Shown here piece by piece: positions 23,595 to 37,269 of a DNA stretch of 64,000 bases. Each line of letters opens with the position of its first letter. The first letter of the stretch is position 1. The position numbers and the translations under genes are program-made. Origin of the DNA: Atrina japonica (lineage: Eukaryota; Mollusca; Bivalvia; Pterioida; Pinnidae); the NCBI GenBank assembly GCA_030159075.1, contig BROG01000913.1:162654-226653 (forward strand), written 5' to 3'. Below the pieces are notes generated by a model, which was not told the DNA's origin, ran no database searches, and was given only the letters and a program-made list of their open reading frames with translations.

Positions 23595-24430
23595 AGGATA
23601 AAAATCTCAGATACCAATGTATAAATCAATAGAATGTCCAGGACATAGATACAAATCCGTTAAAAATGGACAAACACGGACCTCTGGAAACCAAAAGGTG
23701 GGATCAGGTGCTATGGAGGAGTAAGCATCCCTGTCGACCGGTCACACCTGCCGCGAGTCCACAGTCAAGTCCAATGAAATACGTGTGGAGTAAATCCTCG
23801 TCACAATTGGTACAGACGTCTCAACAACCGCCAACGAAAAGGCAACTCAACATTTCACATAGTGAAGCACTGTAATCGCAAACAAGACTATTATACCGAC
23901 CGTAAAATTTGAGAAACGTTGACATTAAACGCGGTTTTCGATATCCATATGTCAATAATTTGTCAGTGAGTAGTTTACCTCTGTATATGAAATCTTCATA
24001 TGTTGTACCCGCCCTGGCATATCGGATCATTTGTGAAATATAAACTCCATATGCGGGTGACTGAGGGATATTACTACTCAAATGTGGAAGATTTACGATG
24101 GGAAAGCCGAAATCGTCGCGTTTGTCGTATAGCTTAGTTGCCAATTTCCCATCTGTGTCTATGTTAAGTAAAATGTCTAACTATGAAGCGTGTGTGCTTG
24201 ATTCTGTTGTATCTTTAATTTCTGGTTCGCTAGGATATATATCGCATTGACATATGTATGAAAATTGTCATCATTAATTGACAAAACGTCGTCGATATAT
24301 CTAAATGTCAATTTAAAGGACACCGCTAACTTTTTCTTCTTTTGATTCAGCAGTTTCTGAATGAAGTCTGCTTCGTATGAATAAAGGATCAGGTCGACCA
24401 ATAAAGGGGCACAATTGGTTCCCATACGAA
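23595..24430 (-). pseudogene. PLE fragment, RT C-terminal half and 3' UTR
   Basis: Minus strand: PMGTNCAPLLVDL block and an intact catalytic box FRYIDDVLS (24425-24177), then a frameshift near 24235 where a short 'at' repeat has expanded, then the C-terminal block (24144-23821) and the 3' UTR to about 23597. Truncated at its 5' end at about 24430. Confidence 0.75.
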
Positions 24431-24439
24431 ACGATTTTC

Positions 24440-27080
24440 AAAACCATGTAGGAATTGCGAACTGAAAGCGTCCAATTGCTCTACCTGTTCTGTATATGAG
24501 TCATTGAAATATACTGATACACCAATACATATTTTTGAATTATTTATTTGTATACGAAAGCTAATTAAAGACATTCAAAGTTTAAAGTGATCTTTCTAAA
24601 AATAAAAGGTCCATGTCCGCCGCAAATTGAAACGTAAACATATAAATACTTTTCCTTTGTTTTACACACAGAAGTTTTTGTTAAATTACTACGAGTTCAT
24701 TACCGAAATGTACATCTTTGATCCGTGTCATGATGTGTGCCTCATTGAATTGTTAGCACGATTTAATTGACATCCGTGGAAATTCCCAATTGAATGTTAC
24801 ACTTGAATCAAATAAATTTAGCGCACTACAGTAAAATTAAGCACATGGGATTCACATTACTCTCATATATACGACATACATACATACATAATATATATAT
24901 ATCTGTGTGTGTGTGTTTGTGTGTGTGTGTGTTTGACATATATACATAGATTTGTACTTTCCATGGCCGCTTAGGAGATCGATGTCAACAGCAAAAGATT
25001 AAAACCTCATAAATTAAATGTTATGTGACGAACATAAAGTAATGTAGTTAGGGTTATTGAAATCTTATTCTGACACAGAAATGGTGCCTTTGGGCGTTTA
25101 TATCTATAAACCATTGTTTTCAATTCTAAATGGTGTCTCATGTGGCAATAGACCACACAACTTTTTGAAGTCTCAGTCTGATGCAGTCTAAATTTGATTC
25201 TAGTAAATTGTCTTCAAAGTCAACAAGTTGTTTTCAGACTTATCACCAACTTATTTTGCTCGGAAACATGCTTGCATAAATCTAACATCCGATCTTAGAA
25301 CGAAATTCAAAATTTCCAAAACGGAATTTCACTTAAACTTGCCATCAGCTTGCATACCAGCATTGTACAGAAAATAAAACAACAAGTAGAGTGACTAGAA
25401 TTACTATTATTCAGCAACCATAACAACACATTCATTGCAACAATATTGTTTGACAATTTTAGTAGCGAAGACAACAAAAAATAACACTTTCACATTAAAT
25501 ATGAAAAACTTGACATAATTAACATACATAAATACACATTGACAGCATTTTGTTACACATACAGTGAAGTCATTGTTTTAAAAAATATAGAAGATATAAT
25601 AGTCCAAATCTCTTTGTAACAGAAAACCAACTCAACTAGAAAAAATACAAGTCATGGAGAAAACTGATTTCTTGTCAATTATTTTTGTACAACAAATATT
25701 TGAATGGTTATAGAACGAATACGCAATAAAATGAAAGACCCAGATATTTACATAACTTTAAAAATAAATTACTAAAAAAAATTATCCAAATATATCAGTA
25801 GCCAATACCCTGAAACACAAAAGTTTGTGTCTAATGATTGTTTGTCTATATATAGTATCATCAAAATTTAAGTACTGGGAATGTAAAGAAGATCCATTTG
25901 TGAAACATTTTAAATGCCCAAGTTCAGACAATGAAATGGTTATTCTGCGGACAGGAAAACAAGATATTGGAAAAAAGGTTAAGCCTGAACATAATACAAG
26001 AAATACTCATTCAATGTTGAGATGGAGAAAAAAACAAACAGCTTGAAAACTTGATCAAATTACAAAAGGTGTCAGATGAGATTTAGAGGTTTTTCAACAA
26101 CAAATTATATTTTAAGACACTGACAACATTGAACATCAAATGATAAATATTTCACTGACCACAACACAAATTCCTTATCCAATTACTTTTAATTTATTCA
26201 GCTATTTTAACAAAAAAAATGTTGGAAAATGTTTCAATTACTCCATCAAAATATAAGTTTAATACATGAGAGTTGTGGACAAAGATATAATATTTGCACT
26301 GCAATATACTTGCCATCTTATACCTTTTTGTACATGTTGTACATCACTTAAAATAAGAGTTAAAAAGTCTATAACATGTTAAAAGGAATGCACAGATAAA
26401 GATTTAAACAAGACAAAGATGTATGCAGGTGACAGTGATACATAACACTTCTTTAAAATGGAGATAACATTCAGATTTAATCATGTTTTGATAAAATGTC
26501 ACTTCACAAATTAAAGAATATCTCAAAATTCAGATTTATCTACGGTATTTATAAACGCATATATTATCATTCAACGACTTGCTGATAAAATGTAGTAATA
26601 TTCAAATAGTCGTATGATAAAACAAGACATTATTTATAATGCATAAAAGTCAAATTACTGTCCAACAAGATCACTAAATGATATATATATTGAGAATTCA
26701 ACATCTTATTATATATAATCACATTTTATACAAGTTTCACATTTTAGATGAATTTTATCATGGCTGTCAAATAAAGCAGAACAACCAGCATAATGTCATA
26801 GAACAGATAAATGTGAAGTTCAGGAAATGAGATTCACCGTTCAAGTTTGTGTCAATAATTGTTAACAAAGTATTCTTCTTTTGTTAGTATGGTATATTTT
26901 CATTATTGGAACATTTGTTAGCAGGTGTCTTGGAAATATTGGACAAGTCTTCAAAACTTGATATGAAAAACGTTAAATTGAATAATTTACAAAAACGTAA
27001 GTAATATCGGTAATAATGCTCTATATGATAATATAAAAAAATTATAATCAACATCATCATTAAACATACTTCAATATGTA
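24440..27080. other. Gene-poor stretch
   Basis: AT-rich. Contains a small (AT)n/(TG)n tract at 24887-24936. An open frame at 25825-26046 (+) has no recognisable domain. Confidence 0.4.
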
Positions 27081-27094
27081 TTTGATCGTGGAAA

Positions 27095-27185
27095 CACAGC
27101 TGGTATGACTGTTCAGCAAGGGAAGATAACTCCTACATGGCACTTGACCCTATCTCAAGATTTTCACAGATGTCTGTGTCCTATG
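27095..27185 (+). mobile_element. Degenerate PLE 3'-end fragment
   Basis: Resembles the 3' UTR read in plus orientation ('cagcaagggaagataactcc', 'tggcacttgaccctatctc'). Confidence 0.4.
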
Positions 27186-27269
27186 TTCACTATGATTGTA
27201 TGTTGTGTTCTAGCCTTATGCCACTTTAGTATCTGTGTTTTATGGTATATACGGACCTAATTAGAGCAT

Positions 27270-27525
27270 ACCTGGAAGTATGAAATGTGCAATCCAGTTG
27301 ATTATGTCAAAGGTTTCACCTGGAAGTTTTAAATATGCAAGCCAGTTGATTATGTCAAAGGTTTCACCTGAAAGTCTTAAATGTGCAAGCCAGTTATGTG
27401 CAAGCCACTTGATAATGTCTAAAATTTCACCTGAAAGTCTTAATTATGCAAGCCAGCTTATTATGTCAAAAGTTTCAGCGGATGTCTTAAATGTGCAAGC
27501 CAGTTAATCATGTCAAAGGTTTTGA
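27270..27525. repeat. 48-bp tandem minisatellite, about five units
   Basis: Landmark 'ggaag/gaaag' recurs at about 27274, 27322, 27370, 27433 and 27480. The third unit carries a 15-bp internal duplication of 'gtgcaagccagttat'. The period is a multiple of three, so an open frame runs through it; not a gene. Confidence 0.85.
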
Positions 27526-27529
27526 ACTC

Positions 27530-29670
27530 TGTACAGAATATCTACATAGAGTTGGCGCCAGAAAGAAAGTCATTTTGAAAGACAACCATGACAACCTTGA
27601 CGAATATGAGCTTTTTTGTTGTATGGGTTTTGCTTTTTGAATGCCTGATATGTCCGACATGAAATAATTTAATGAAGGCAGTTACACACTGAATAAATTA
27701 AAAACATTTTTTTTTTCAAATTTATCATAAAAACAGGACATTATAATTTGCTATAACATATGGAAAAGGTATTAATATAATTATGAATAACTTATATTCA
27801 TCACTAAGGTAAGCTTAAATTTTAAATGCTTCATTACTCTCACCTGACAGAAATCAATTCTATTAATAAAGTATCTACATAACTGGGTGTAATAAAATTA
27901 TTCCAGTCGATTTAATGGCAGTTTTACATATTGATAAAAAGTATCTATTTACATATTACACTATACTGGAAACATTTTTTTACAGTAAATTTCAAAGACA
28001 CTTCAGAGCGTAATTTGATTTTGTTCAGGTAACCATACATTCAATTACCTGTCAAACTGAAATTTCAGCTGATAATATTTATAATCAATCTACATATAAA
28101 ACATATAGAAATATCACAGATTTTTTTTATATGTATATATGATGTACACAAATAATAACTGATAATAATTTAATTCATTATTTTGAACATTTACATAATT
28201 GGTTAATTAACTCACCAACCCCTTAAGGCTCATTTAGTCTCAACCATTTCAAAGAACGGTAATATCCACTGTCAGAATGTAGGAACTTATGATATGGAAT
28301 AAAAAAAATCAACAATAATCATCTGTACAATTTTTACTTGCTCACTCCTGAAAACTGATAGTAGACCATTCTATTTATGCATTTGGTGATTCTAGATGTG
28401 GCCACAGGGATTGATGAGTTAAATAAATCTATTATACAGAACATGTTTAGTAAACAAGTGAACACATAGATAAAGAGTATAAAAGTGTGAACTCTAGAAT
28501 TACTAACAATGATTGAACATGGACAATGATCTCAGTACCCAGGAAAATATAAATGCTGGTCTACTCAGTCAACTCATATATTAAACAAAAATGTTTTAAC
28601 CTACATACCCCCTGAGACACAATCAGACCGAGCTATTCATTGATTTGAGGTGCAGTCAAAGAAACTGAATATAAAAATTCACTAACCCATGATCTAGCAA
28701 TCTATCATGTAATAAGTGATAAAAAGATAATAGATACATTCCTGATATGAAAGTCACAAATAATGAAACCATTTCATCAATATATGTGACATAGTCAATC
28801 TATGAATTAGATTATAACTCTCCCAAATGTGACAGAGCTCAACCTACAATGATATAATGGACCCATCCCCAATTTGACATAACTGACATATGAAATTTTA
28901 TGAAGACCCAAACCCAAAAGTGGTGAAGTCAATACATGAACCTACATTGGACTAAGGACTGCCCTAGATAAAGAGATGTAGATAATTTGGCAGTTAAACA
29001 ATAACAAAATTTAAAACAAATATGATTTTCAACTTAACCAATCCCAAATTTGTTGAACTCTGATAAATATTGGTAGTATGTTTTATCCTTTTGGATAATG
29101 AACACAGAGGTAGAATCAATCTAATAATACATACATCAAAAACAAACATGTATTATCTTTTGGGCAATTCGAGTACAGTAATGGTATTGTCCTATTCACA
29201 TAACTTGGCTGGATGATTTAACATTTTGATACTACTCATTTTTGGGTAAATACAGACTTCATGGGAAAAAGCGTTTTATTACCAGCTGGATAACTGTAGA
29301 TATGATAACAAGTGGGGATTTTACTTTTACCAGTGTAATTTTAATGTTTTACCTAAAATTTGAATTTGTTCGGGTCAAGAAAGGGTTCATAAGACTCTGC
29401 CCCGCCAGGTTATATGGATTTTTCTATATGTATGTGTACTTGGGATGCTTGGATATCTAATTCTGATACAATCACAAGAATATGAAATAATTATGAAGGG
29501 GAGTCATAAAAACTGATGACAAACATAGGATGATAAAGAAATGATGCCACATGGAACAAGCTATGATTTGTGAACATACATTGTTTAGTACCACATTCTC
29601 TCTTCTCACAAGAAATACAATTAACATACAAACACTTTTACATCTGATGACTTTTGTCTTCTGAGTCTTT
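27530..29670. other. Downstream flank of HSPA13
   Basis: AT-rich, includes the HSPA13 3' UTR for an unknown distance. AATAAA-type signals occur on the minus strand (for example 29280-29275), but none can be assigned without transcript data. Confidence 0.4.
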
Positions 29671-29672
29671 GA

Positions 29673-32600
29673 CTAATTTACTTGTACTTTCTTAACATTT
29701 GTTGGCAATTCCACAGCACTAACTGTCAATGGCCACATGCCACCAATGATGCCAGCTTGCACCGAGACACCTACAGCAACCGCTAACTCGGGGTCTATTG
29801 CTGTATTTAATTCCTTTCCGAAATAGTTTCTTATTAACTCTCGGACTTTTGGTATCCTTGTTGATCCTCCGACTAAAACAATTTCATCAACATCTTCTTT
29901 TTGTAATTCTGTCACTTTTAAAACTGTCTCTATTGGTTCTAAAACTTTCATAAACAGATCTTTATTTATATATTCAAAGGTCTTCCTATCTAAAGACTCT
30001 TGTATATTGGAATTCTTTCCTAGAGAATGTAAATATATTCTGATGTCAGTATCATAACTATGTGTAAGGTTTATTTTGGCATCTTCAACTGCTAATCTTA
30101 AAGTCTGCAAATCTTCTTTATCAGTAATTTTCTGTTGGAACTTTTCCTCTAAACGTTCTTTAAGGTAGTTTAAAAGCCGCATGTTGAAGTCTTGTCCTCC
30201 AAGACGATTATTTCCTGAAATCAATGAATTTCAATAAAATCACAATCATTTGTGTTGAATATTGCAATTAAAAACAAATCCAAATAAAGGAAAAACTTCC
30301 CTACTAATGTTTAATTGACAAAATATGAGGTAAGTAAAATGATTCCCTAATCGTTGTACACAAATATGGAAATGGTTGAAGAAGATTACATAGTCATACA
30401 CACTGACGAAAGATGAGATATAAAAACATTGCAGTTGAAACTTTATGTTCTAACCACTTGTCCACCCCTCTTCAAATAAAAAGATAAAAGTAAATCCAGT
30501 TTGAAAGCCCAATGACACTATCTTTCAAGTTTAGTTCAAAAAGTATGAGAATATTCAAAGTTTAATTTCCCTCAGGAATTGGTACTCAGATTTGCAGGCA
30601 TGTGCTGTAACAACCACATCAGCAAATAAAATATGATACATCTCAAATCTATCCATGAAGTACATTTGTTATCTGTCAACAAGGAGCAAGGAAATATCAG
30701 ATTCTTCTTTTGAATAACCTTGACATTAAGAAAATGTCACTTTGTCATGTTCTGAACCACCTCCTAAAAATCTCAAACGAGATAAAAATTTCAGCTTCCA
30801 GAATTACCTGCCATTCCTTGCGTCAGAAACATGCCACCTTGAACTCTAAGCACTGACACATCCAGAGTCCCCCCACCAAGATCCACCACAAGAACGGTTT
30901 TGAGACCTGGTTTTGTATGAAGACCATAGGCAAGGGCTGCTGCAGTAGGTTCATTTATAACTCTGTATACTTCCAGACCTTAAAAATCATTAGATACAAC
31001 AGATGTCAACAATACTGTGTAGACATGACAACAAAATATCAAGAATCTTGGTTTTATTATTTCATTCATTTACATTCATAATTTCAGCTAAAAAATACAT
31101 ATATATTTATAACAGAAAACATTGTATTCTGGTACAATGTAAATAGATACTGCAAATAACTATATTTTGCAAGATTAATTTTCGTATAACTATGCAAAGG
31201 GATTAATTGGAAAATTCAAAGATACAGCAAATACATGCATTTGTATTATAATATCTTTATTTCTAAACCTTTCTTTGATTGTTTGTAAAAATGGTGTTTT
31301 ACATCACACTCAACATTTTTTTTCCAGTTATATTCTGGCAGCCAGTTTATAATGGTTGAGAAGAACATGTAATACAATGAACAGACCGCCAGCAGACTAA
31401 AATTAAACTGGAAAACTATCTCACAAAATCATCTTAGGTACCAGCAGAGCTTGATCCCATGCTGATTAGAAATGAGAGACTCTGTAGTTTAAAGAGTGAT
31501 GTTCTAATCAATCAGCCTCTTGTAGAAAAAATAACCTTTGTTATTAAAAGTGTCTGCTAAAAGCTCATTTATGAAGAGATTTAATATTCATTTGCAAACA
31601 TTTCGTAGACTTTGACTTGGAGCCATCATGCCATTTATGGTTTCCAGCCCTTTTCGCTCAGAAAAATTAAGCAACTTCACATATTGATATATGCAAAATA
31701 AAGTATTCACGAATAATAAGTGATACTACTAATGTAGTACTGTTTGTAAATACTGAGGTTGAGTAAAAATACCTAACCATAGATAATTATACACATATAT
31801 ATTCTGAAGTAAATTTTGACTTTGAATCGTGCTTTATACAACACTCAACAATTTTTCAGTTATATGTGGTGGTTAGTTTTTACTGGTGGAGGATAGAAAC
31901 TGGTTACAATGTATCGAGGAAGAGACCACCAGCCTTCCGCAAGTAAACTGGCAAACTTTTTCACAGAAATCAGCTTAGATTCCAGAAGGGCTCGAATCTG
32001 CACTGACCAGAAGTGAGAGACTTCATGGTTCAGAGTGTGATGTTCTAACCACTCGGCCACAGAGACCCCTGCTGAAGTTTAAAAATCTTTAAATTTGTGT
32101 CAGTTATATTTCAGAAAAAAGCAATACTAACAAGCCAGAATATAAGCATGGTGTGTACTGCTGTTTTGTGAATAAGATTGAGGCTGCTAATATTTACCTG
32201 CTAAACTGGCTGCCTTCTTTGTATAATTTCTCTGCAGACTATCAAACTCAGCAGGAACGGACATAACACATTTGGTAACTGGTGCTGATAAATTTTTCAC
32301 TGCAGCACTTTGTAAGAAGTCGATAATAACTGATCCGATGTGTTCTGGATATAAACGTTTTTCTGTTTTGTTTACAGATAATACAAATCTGACCATACCA
32401 TACTCATCAGCCTCTAACTGAAAACAAATCAGAGAGAAATGATTATGCAAATAGTTGTGAAATACCTAACTGTGTGGTGTATAGGTTGATAATTTTTCTG
32501 CTTAAGTTGTGTCCATGACCTAACCACCATGTTGACCAATCTACATCAAATATCCAAATTATCTACCAGCATCTGCTTTTTTATTATTTTTATGTTATAT

Positions 32601-35600
32601 TCCACTTTCATCGTCAGTTAATTTACTCAAGAAGTAATGTGTACATAGACTTACATAAAATGTGACCCTGTGTGTGTGTATAATGCAGGGCTAGTCATAC
32701 CGTGTTCATCATCTAGTGACAACTAATGAGTTTTCATCTTACAACAACACTGGGATTTAAAAGTATCAAATTACAGAATCAAAAATTACTTCATCAGAAT
32801 CATTAAAGCTTGAAGATCACTCCATTATCTTAGCACCCCGCTGTGGAGTTGAAGTCTTCATACAAGACACCAGAAGCTGTGTTGTTGGCAATGAACTTTT
32901 AGTTGAAATCATCAAGCTTTGGAGTGATTTTCTCAAATCTGTTATGCACATGTACTGAACAAAATTACCATCAAACTTGCACTAAAGGCCAACTCTGTAT
33001 AAAGGGCACCTGCCTATAAAGGCCATTCAAACATAACCTTTGTTAACTTGTTTATAATGATTAAATCTCCTTATAAAGGCCACCTGTCTATAACATCTAC
33101 TTTTGCCTGTTCCCTTGAGTATCCATTATAGACAAGTTTGACTGTATCGGCTTCTCTTGAGGGCACTCTTGTCTGGTGGTATTGTTTAGAGCTTGGGTAT
33201 TATTCTAACTCTTGGCAACATTGATGGACCAAATTGCCTACATGAGAACACACTTTTAAGTAAATAGTGTCAGAAAGACGACCATAACATTTTACCTTGA
33301 AAGGATAACGTTTCTGAGTTTCTGCCAGCTCCTCCTTTGTGAAAACTTTCCCGATAAATCTTTTGGCATCATAAACTGTATTTCTGGGATTGTGTTCCAT
33401 TTGAGCTACTGCTTTATACCCAACTAGAAATCCATCCTCACTGAAATATGTCAGTTCATCATCGATCAAAAAGACATTTTCTTTTACAAATTTTTGAAGT
33501 GTTTTATACCACACTCAATATGGTGGCCAGTATTTGATGGTGGAGGAAAGAACCCAGTTACAATGTACTAAGGAAGAGACCACCCACCTAGGTAAACTAG
33601 CAAACATTCTCACAAAAATCAGCTTAGGTTCCAGTGGGGATCAAACTGGCACTGACCAGAAGTGAGAAACTCCATGGTTCAAAGCACAATGCTCTAACCA
33701 CTCGACCACATTCTTTTATAGTCTTTTTTTGTCATTGTCATTTTCTTTTTTTTAAATTTACATTTGAAGAGCTACAATAAAAGGTCGTCATAAGTCTTTG
33801 GCTCTAGTGACCTACAAATATGTATGTATATATATATAGAGAATGTATCCAAAGCATGCCTGCTTCAACTTTAAGCAATACAAGACAATTAATAAATATA
33901 TAAATATATATGGTAATATTAATGTAATTCATCAAAGTGCTAAAAAAATTATTTTCATAAAAAATAGTAGTTTATATTTCATTTTAGAAAATACATAAAA
34001 AATATTACACATATCAAAATACTGATTATGTAATATCCTTGGGAATAAACAGAGAGATACATCCATGTTAAACACATGCTGTATTTTCTAACTAACAAAA
34101 CTATCAATTAATCATTTTTAATTATTTTGGTTGACACACACCTGTCACTATTTTAACATAAAACACAAAACTTAATCCATCGGATACTAACATCTAAATG
34201 ACCAGTGCTGAAGTTACATTAGAACATCCCCATTTAGATCTGGACTGACAAGTTCTGGTTTTTACTAGAAGTTTTAGGACTTCCAATTATACTGCCAGAC
34301 ATTAGCATTTTCACTGCAATTTTGTTTTCATGTGTCCCTTGAGTGCAAGGTACATGTACAGAGTACCAGGGGGCAGCACTTGTCAGGCTAATGTATGATG
34401 ACAGATGATACAAATTTTCCTTGTAGGCCTAAACACAACAGCGAAGATCATATTGATTAAAAAGTAGAAAGATGTTTCAATAAAAATTATCTAATGATAA
34501 TTTCCCTTTTCTTTCAGCTATTGAAATCTCATTTTCTGTATCATTGAACTAAATCCCACTCCCATTGGCAATCTCATCATAATTTCAAGGATAAATACAT
34601 TTTGCATGTTTGTCCAAAAACCATTTTGTTGACTAAAAAATATAGCAAAATACTTTATTCAAAGGGAGGTAACAAATTTACATCAGACAGGACCTGAAAG
34701 TGAGATGAACATGTGAGCTAGAATACTACCAATTTTACATTCATTTTTCAATGTACATGTGAATTACCTTGCTGCCACAACACTAGGGATACACTGGTGG
34801 CCGTCTTGTGTTTCCAGCACATCAACTTTACCAGTGACAGCATGATACAATCCAATACATGAATATGTTGTACCTATACACAAAATAAATTAGATTAAAA
34901 ATTAATAGTTAGCTTTTTTGTTTTACTGTTTTTTAAACACTTAACAATTAGTTTAAAATGCTCTAGATAAACTGTGTAGAGTGGGACCTGTCCTAAAGAC
35001 CACCTCACATTTCAGACCACAACGTTTTCAGTCTCTTTATACACATGTAAATATTTTTGAAATAATTACAAAACCTCACCTAAGAGACCACCTCACTAAT
35101 CAGACCAATTTGAGTCAGTCAGTTTGGTGGTCTAAATAGCAAAGTTCCACTCTATTTTTGCATATATTATGCATTGAAAAAATATGTTACAACTACCATA
35201 GCCGTGTCAGAACAACATGAAAGTTCCCGCTGGCAATATACATGTAGTACACGTATATATATATGAAACTTTATATTGCTACAATACTAACCATGCTATC
35301 CTCACACAATGTATATTTATATAATGACATAAGTAAACTATAGGTATTGAATCACTACATGTAACAGTAACAAATTACAAACTTGGCCTGCATCTTCTCA
35401 TAATACATAATTACATACTAGATAAGAATACAATATGTTAATGTACAGTGTATATGTATGAATGATATAACGAGCAGAAACTGTGAATTTCTTAAAATTT
35501 TCAACGTCCAAGGGGCATACATGTACTGATGTAGCTCTTTCAAAAATCAATCAAACAGAACCAAATACAATCATGACCTGTGCATTCTCACAAATATATT

Positions 35601-36901
35601 ATATGCATCAGTATATAGGAAACTGATGTGTATAAAATCTACATTTGACTTGTATGATATTGATGTGTACAAACCTAAGTCGATACCAACGATTTTGGGT
35701 TTTGGTGGTGGCAGGTAATGTTGTGCAAAATATCCAGCCAACAGTAATGCTAGAATTGATGTTCCTGGAAAGAAAGTACAATTAGATACAAATATGTTTG
35801 ACACTAGTCAGTAAACTACTCTATCAGTATTAATGTTACATAATACAGTACAACATTTACAGCATATCAAATCAACAACAAACAGCCTGTATTCCATGTA
35901 ATTTAATAGCTTTGCCAGTAACAAAATATACACAGTGACAAGGTCTGTGGTATAGTGTACATGTACTTCAATTCTTAATTATCATAAAGGTACTCTATAC
36001 GATCATATTGTTGGAATGTCAGACTCGCGAACAGTTGTACAACTGAACTACTGGATCATCAGACAGTCCTACTATAGGCTTAGACATGTAACCTGTTCAA
36101 CCATGGAAAGGAACCCAACTCTCAGCAAGAGAAGTTCTGCACAAGGCATGTAACCATTGGTGCAGATGGACAGGTACTACTATTTGCCGATGTGTTCCTG
36201 CCAATGGTAAATCTAAATGTCCCTGCACATGTCTTTCGCCATCAGTAAACACAGCTTTAACAGAGTGGCCACATGCTGTTCGCAAAGCGACTATATTGAT
36301 TAGAATGTACTCAAAAACACTTTATCAGAAACAAACTCCTCATCGACCCCGGTTTGATTCTCATATTCATTATGTTTGACGTCATAATTTAACTGTTACA
36401 TCATTTTGCAGGAAAGGTTTAGATTCCTGATGAATGGGTTTTTTCGCATATGTAAACAAGAAGCTGCACTTTCTTTCAAGGCATTGCCTTAGTTCATATT
36501 ATCAAGTATCATAAACCACCCCAAGGAAGTATGTGACACTATGAGTATGAGTATGACATAGTCATGGTGATAGTCTATGTGTAAGCAGTTACCCTTACCA
36601 ACACATGTATGATTATATCTATTGAAAATCTCATTTCCTAATACAAAATAACAACTTTTTCCCAAACTAAAAAAACTGAATAATAATAATTCATTCATAA
36701 GTCACGTACAGTTAATTAAATGCGCCGGACCGAAGTTAGTCGCATTTTTCTTTCTCATGATTTGTCTAATGTCAATTTGAATTTCTGTAACCGATAGTAG
36801 GCCTACGGTACTAAATTACATTAAAACCATGTGCAAAATAGTGGATTTACAATATCTTAAAAGATTAAATAGTTACCTAAAATGATAAATGTACCGCCCA
36901 T
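29673..36901 (-). CDS. HSPA13: Heat shock protein family A member 13 (STCH), 7 exons, 432 aa
   Basis: Short Hsp70-family ATPase of the endoplasmic reticulum/microsomes; it has the nucleotide-binding domain but lacks the substrate-binding domain. Coding exons: 36901-36877, 35764-35675, 34873-34768, 33440-33296, 32417-32198, 30978-30808 and 30214-29673. All introns are GT/AG with matching phases (1,1,2,0,1,1), total 1299 nt with stop. Residues about 5-23 are a hydrophobic leader/anchor, followed by [17 protein letters not shown] (phosphate-1 loop, residues 27-43). [12 protein letters not shown] is at 203-214, [12 protein letters not shown] at 226-237, and the third Hsp70 signature [10 protein letters not shown] at 365-374. 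The C-terminal [14 protein letters not shown] resembles the end of vertebrate HSPA13. Human HSPA13 is 471 aa; the difference lies mainly in a region after NLT that is shorter here. The start Met is the first in frame and fits the leader. Confidence 0.95.
30808..30978 (-). other. HSPA13: HSPA13 exon 6 (ATP-binding core)
   Basis: Encodes the [12 protein letters not shown] and [10 protein letters not shown] motifs. It begins at an acceptor reading TTTTTAAG and ends at GCAG before GTAATT. It lacks a usable Met. Confidence 0.9.
31310..31530 (-). mobile_element. tRNA-derived SINE in HSPA13 intron 5
   Basis: Degenerate copy: body 'ggcagccagtttataatggt' and 'accagcagagcttgatccca', head near 31490-31520 in reverse orientation. 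Confidence 0.55.
31835..32070 (-). mobile_element. tRNA-derived SINE in HSPA13 intron 5
   Basis: Best-preserved copy. On the minus strand it starts GTCTCTGTGGCCGAGTGG (A box), has AGATTCGAGCC (B box), then the body to a tail ending in 'aaaattgttgagtgttg'. Same orientation as the host gene. Confidence 0.75.
32960..33150. mobile_element. 'ataaagaccacc'-family miniature element in HSPA13 intron 4
   Basis: Repeated 'tataaaggccacct' words and inverted outer ends. Confidence 0.5.
33495..33715 (-). mobile_element. tRNA-derived SINE in HSPA13 intron 3
   Basis: Full-length-looking copy whose tail lies about 55 bp upstream of the exon 4 acceptor (33442-33441). Head in reverse orientation at about 33690-33715 ('ctctaaccactcgaccaca'). 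Confidence 0.7.
33720..34760. other. Remainder of HSPA13 intron 3
   Basis: AT-rich intron sequence without recognised features. Confidence 0.4.
34975..35155. mobile_element. 'agaccacc'-family miniature element in HSPA13 intron 2
   Basis: Inverted ends ('agtgggacctgtc' near 34980 and 'gttccactct' near 35150) and internal 'agaccacctcac' repeats. Confidence 0.55.
36092..36379 (+). other. Cys-rich open frame, antisense in HSPA13 intron 1
   Basis: 95 codons open between stops (TAA at 36089, TGA at 36377), without an early Met. Seven Cys are arranged C-x3-C-x7-C-x-C-x8-C-x-C-x-C, followed by a basic Tyr/His-rich end. The patch is less AT-rich than its flanks. Looks like a decayed coding exon, perhaps from a transposon; no family recognised. 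Confidence 0.25.
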
Positions 36902-37269
36902 CTTTTCTATTGAGTATTTCAGGAATGACAGCTGTTATCTGTCATTCAATTCCTGCATGTGTCAATTTTGTAATTTCCCGGAAGTAAACGTGGATATGAA
37001 AGGTAGATAACTCTTACTCTGCAGCGGCTATCTTTTGGTCGTTCACCGATCCCGTACTTTGATTTTCTAATGGCGTAAGCATAATAATTATGCATTTTAC
37101 AATATATATATAGGTTAAACTCTAGGTGATTGAATATATAAAATACTACGCAACAATAAAACAAACAAACAATTTAATTCTTTAAATTGTAAGCAGGGAC
37201 ATTGTATTATGTCTCTTGTAACGGACACACACTTTTTGGGCTTACAACAACATCATTCAAAGAGTCCTA
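36902..37269. other. 5' flank of HSPA13
   Basis: 5' UTR and promoter region; no TATA box or CpG-rich block can be assigned with confidence. Confidence 0.4.

Noticed and set aside
27280..27507. 75-codon ORF
   Set aside because: Produced by the 48-bp minisatellite whose period is a multiple of three.
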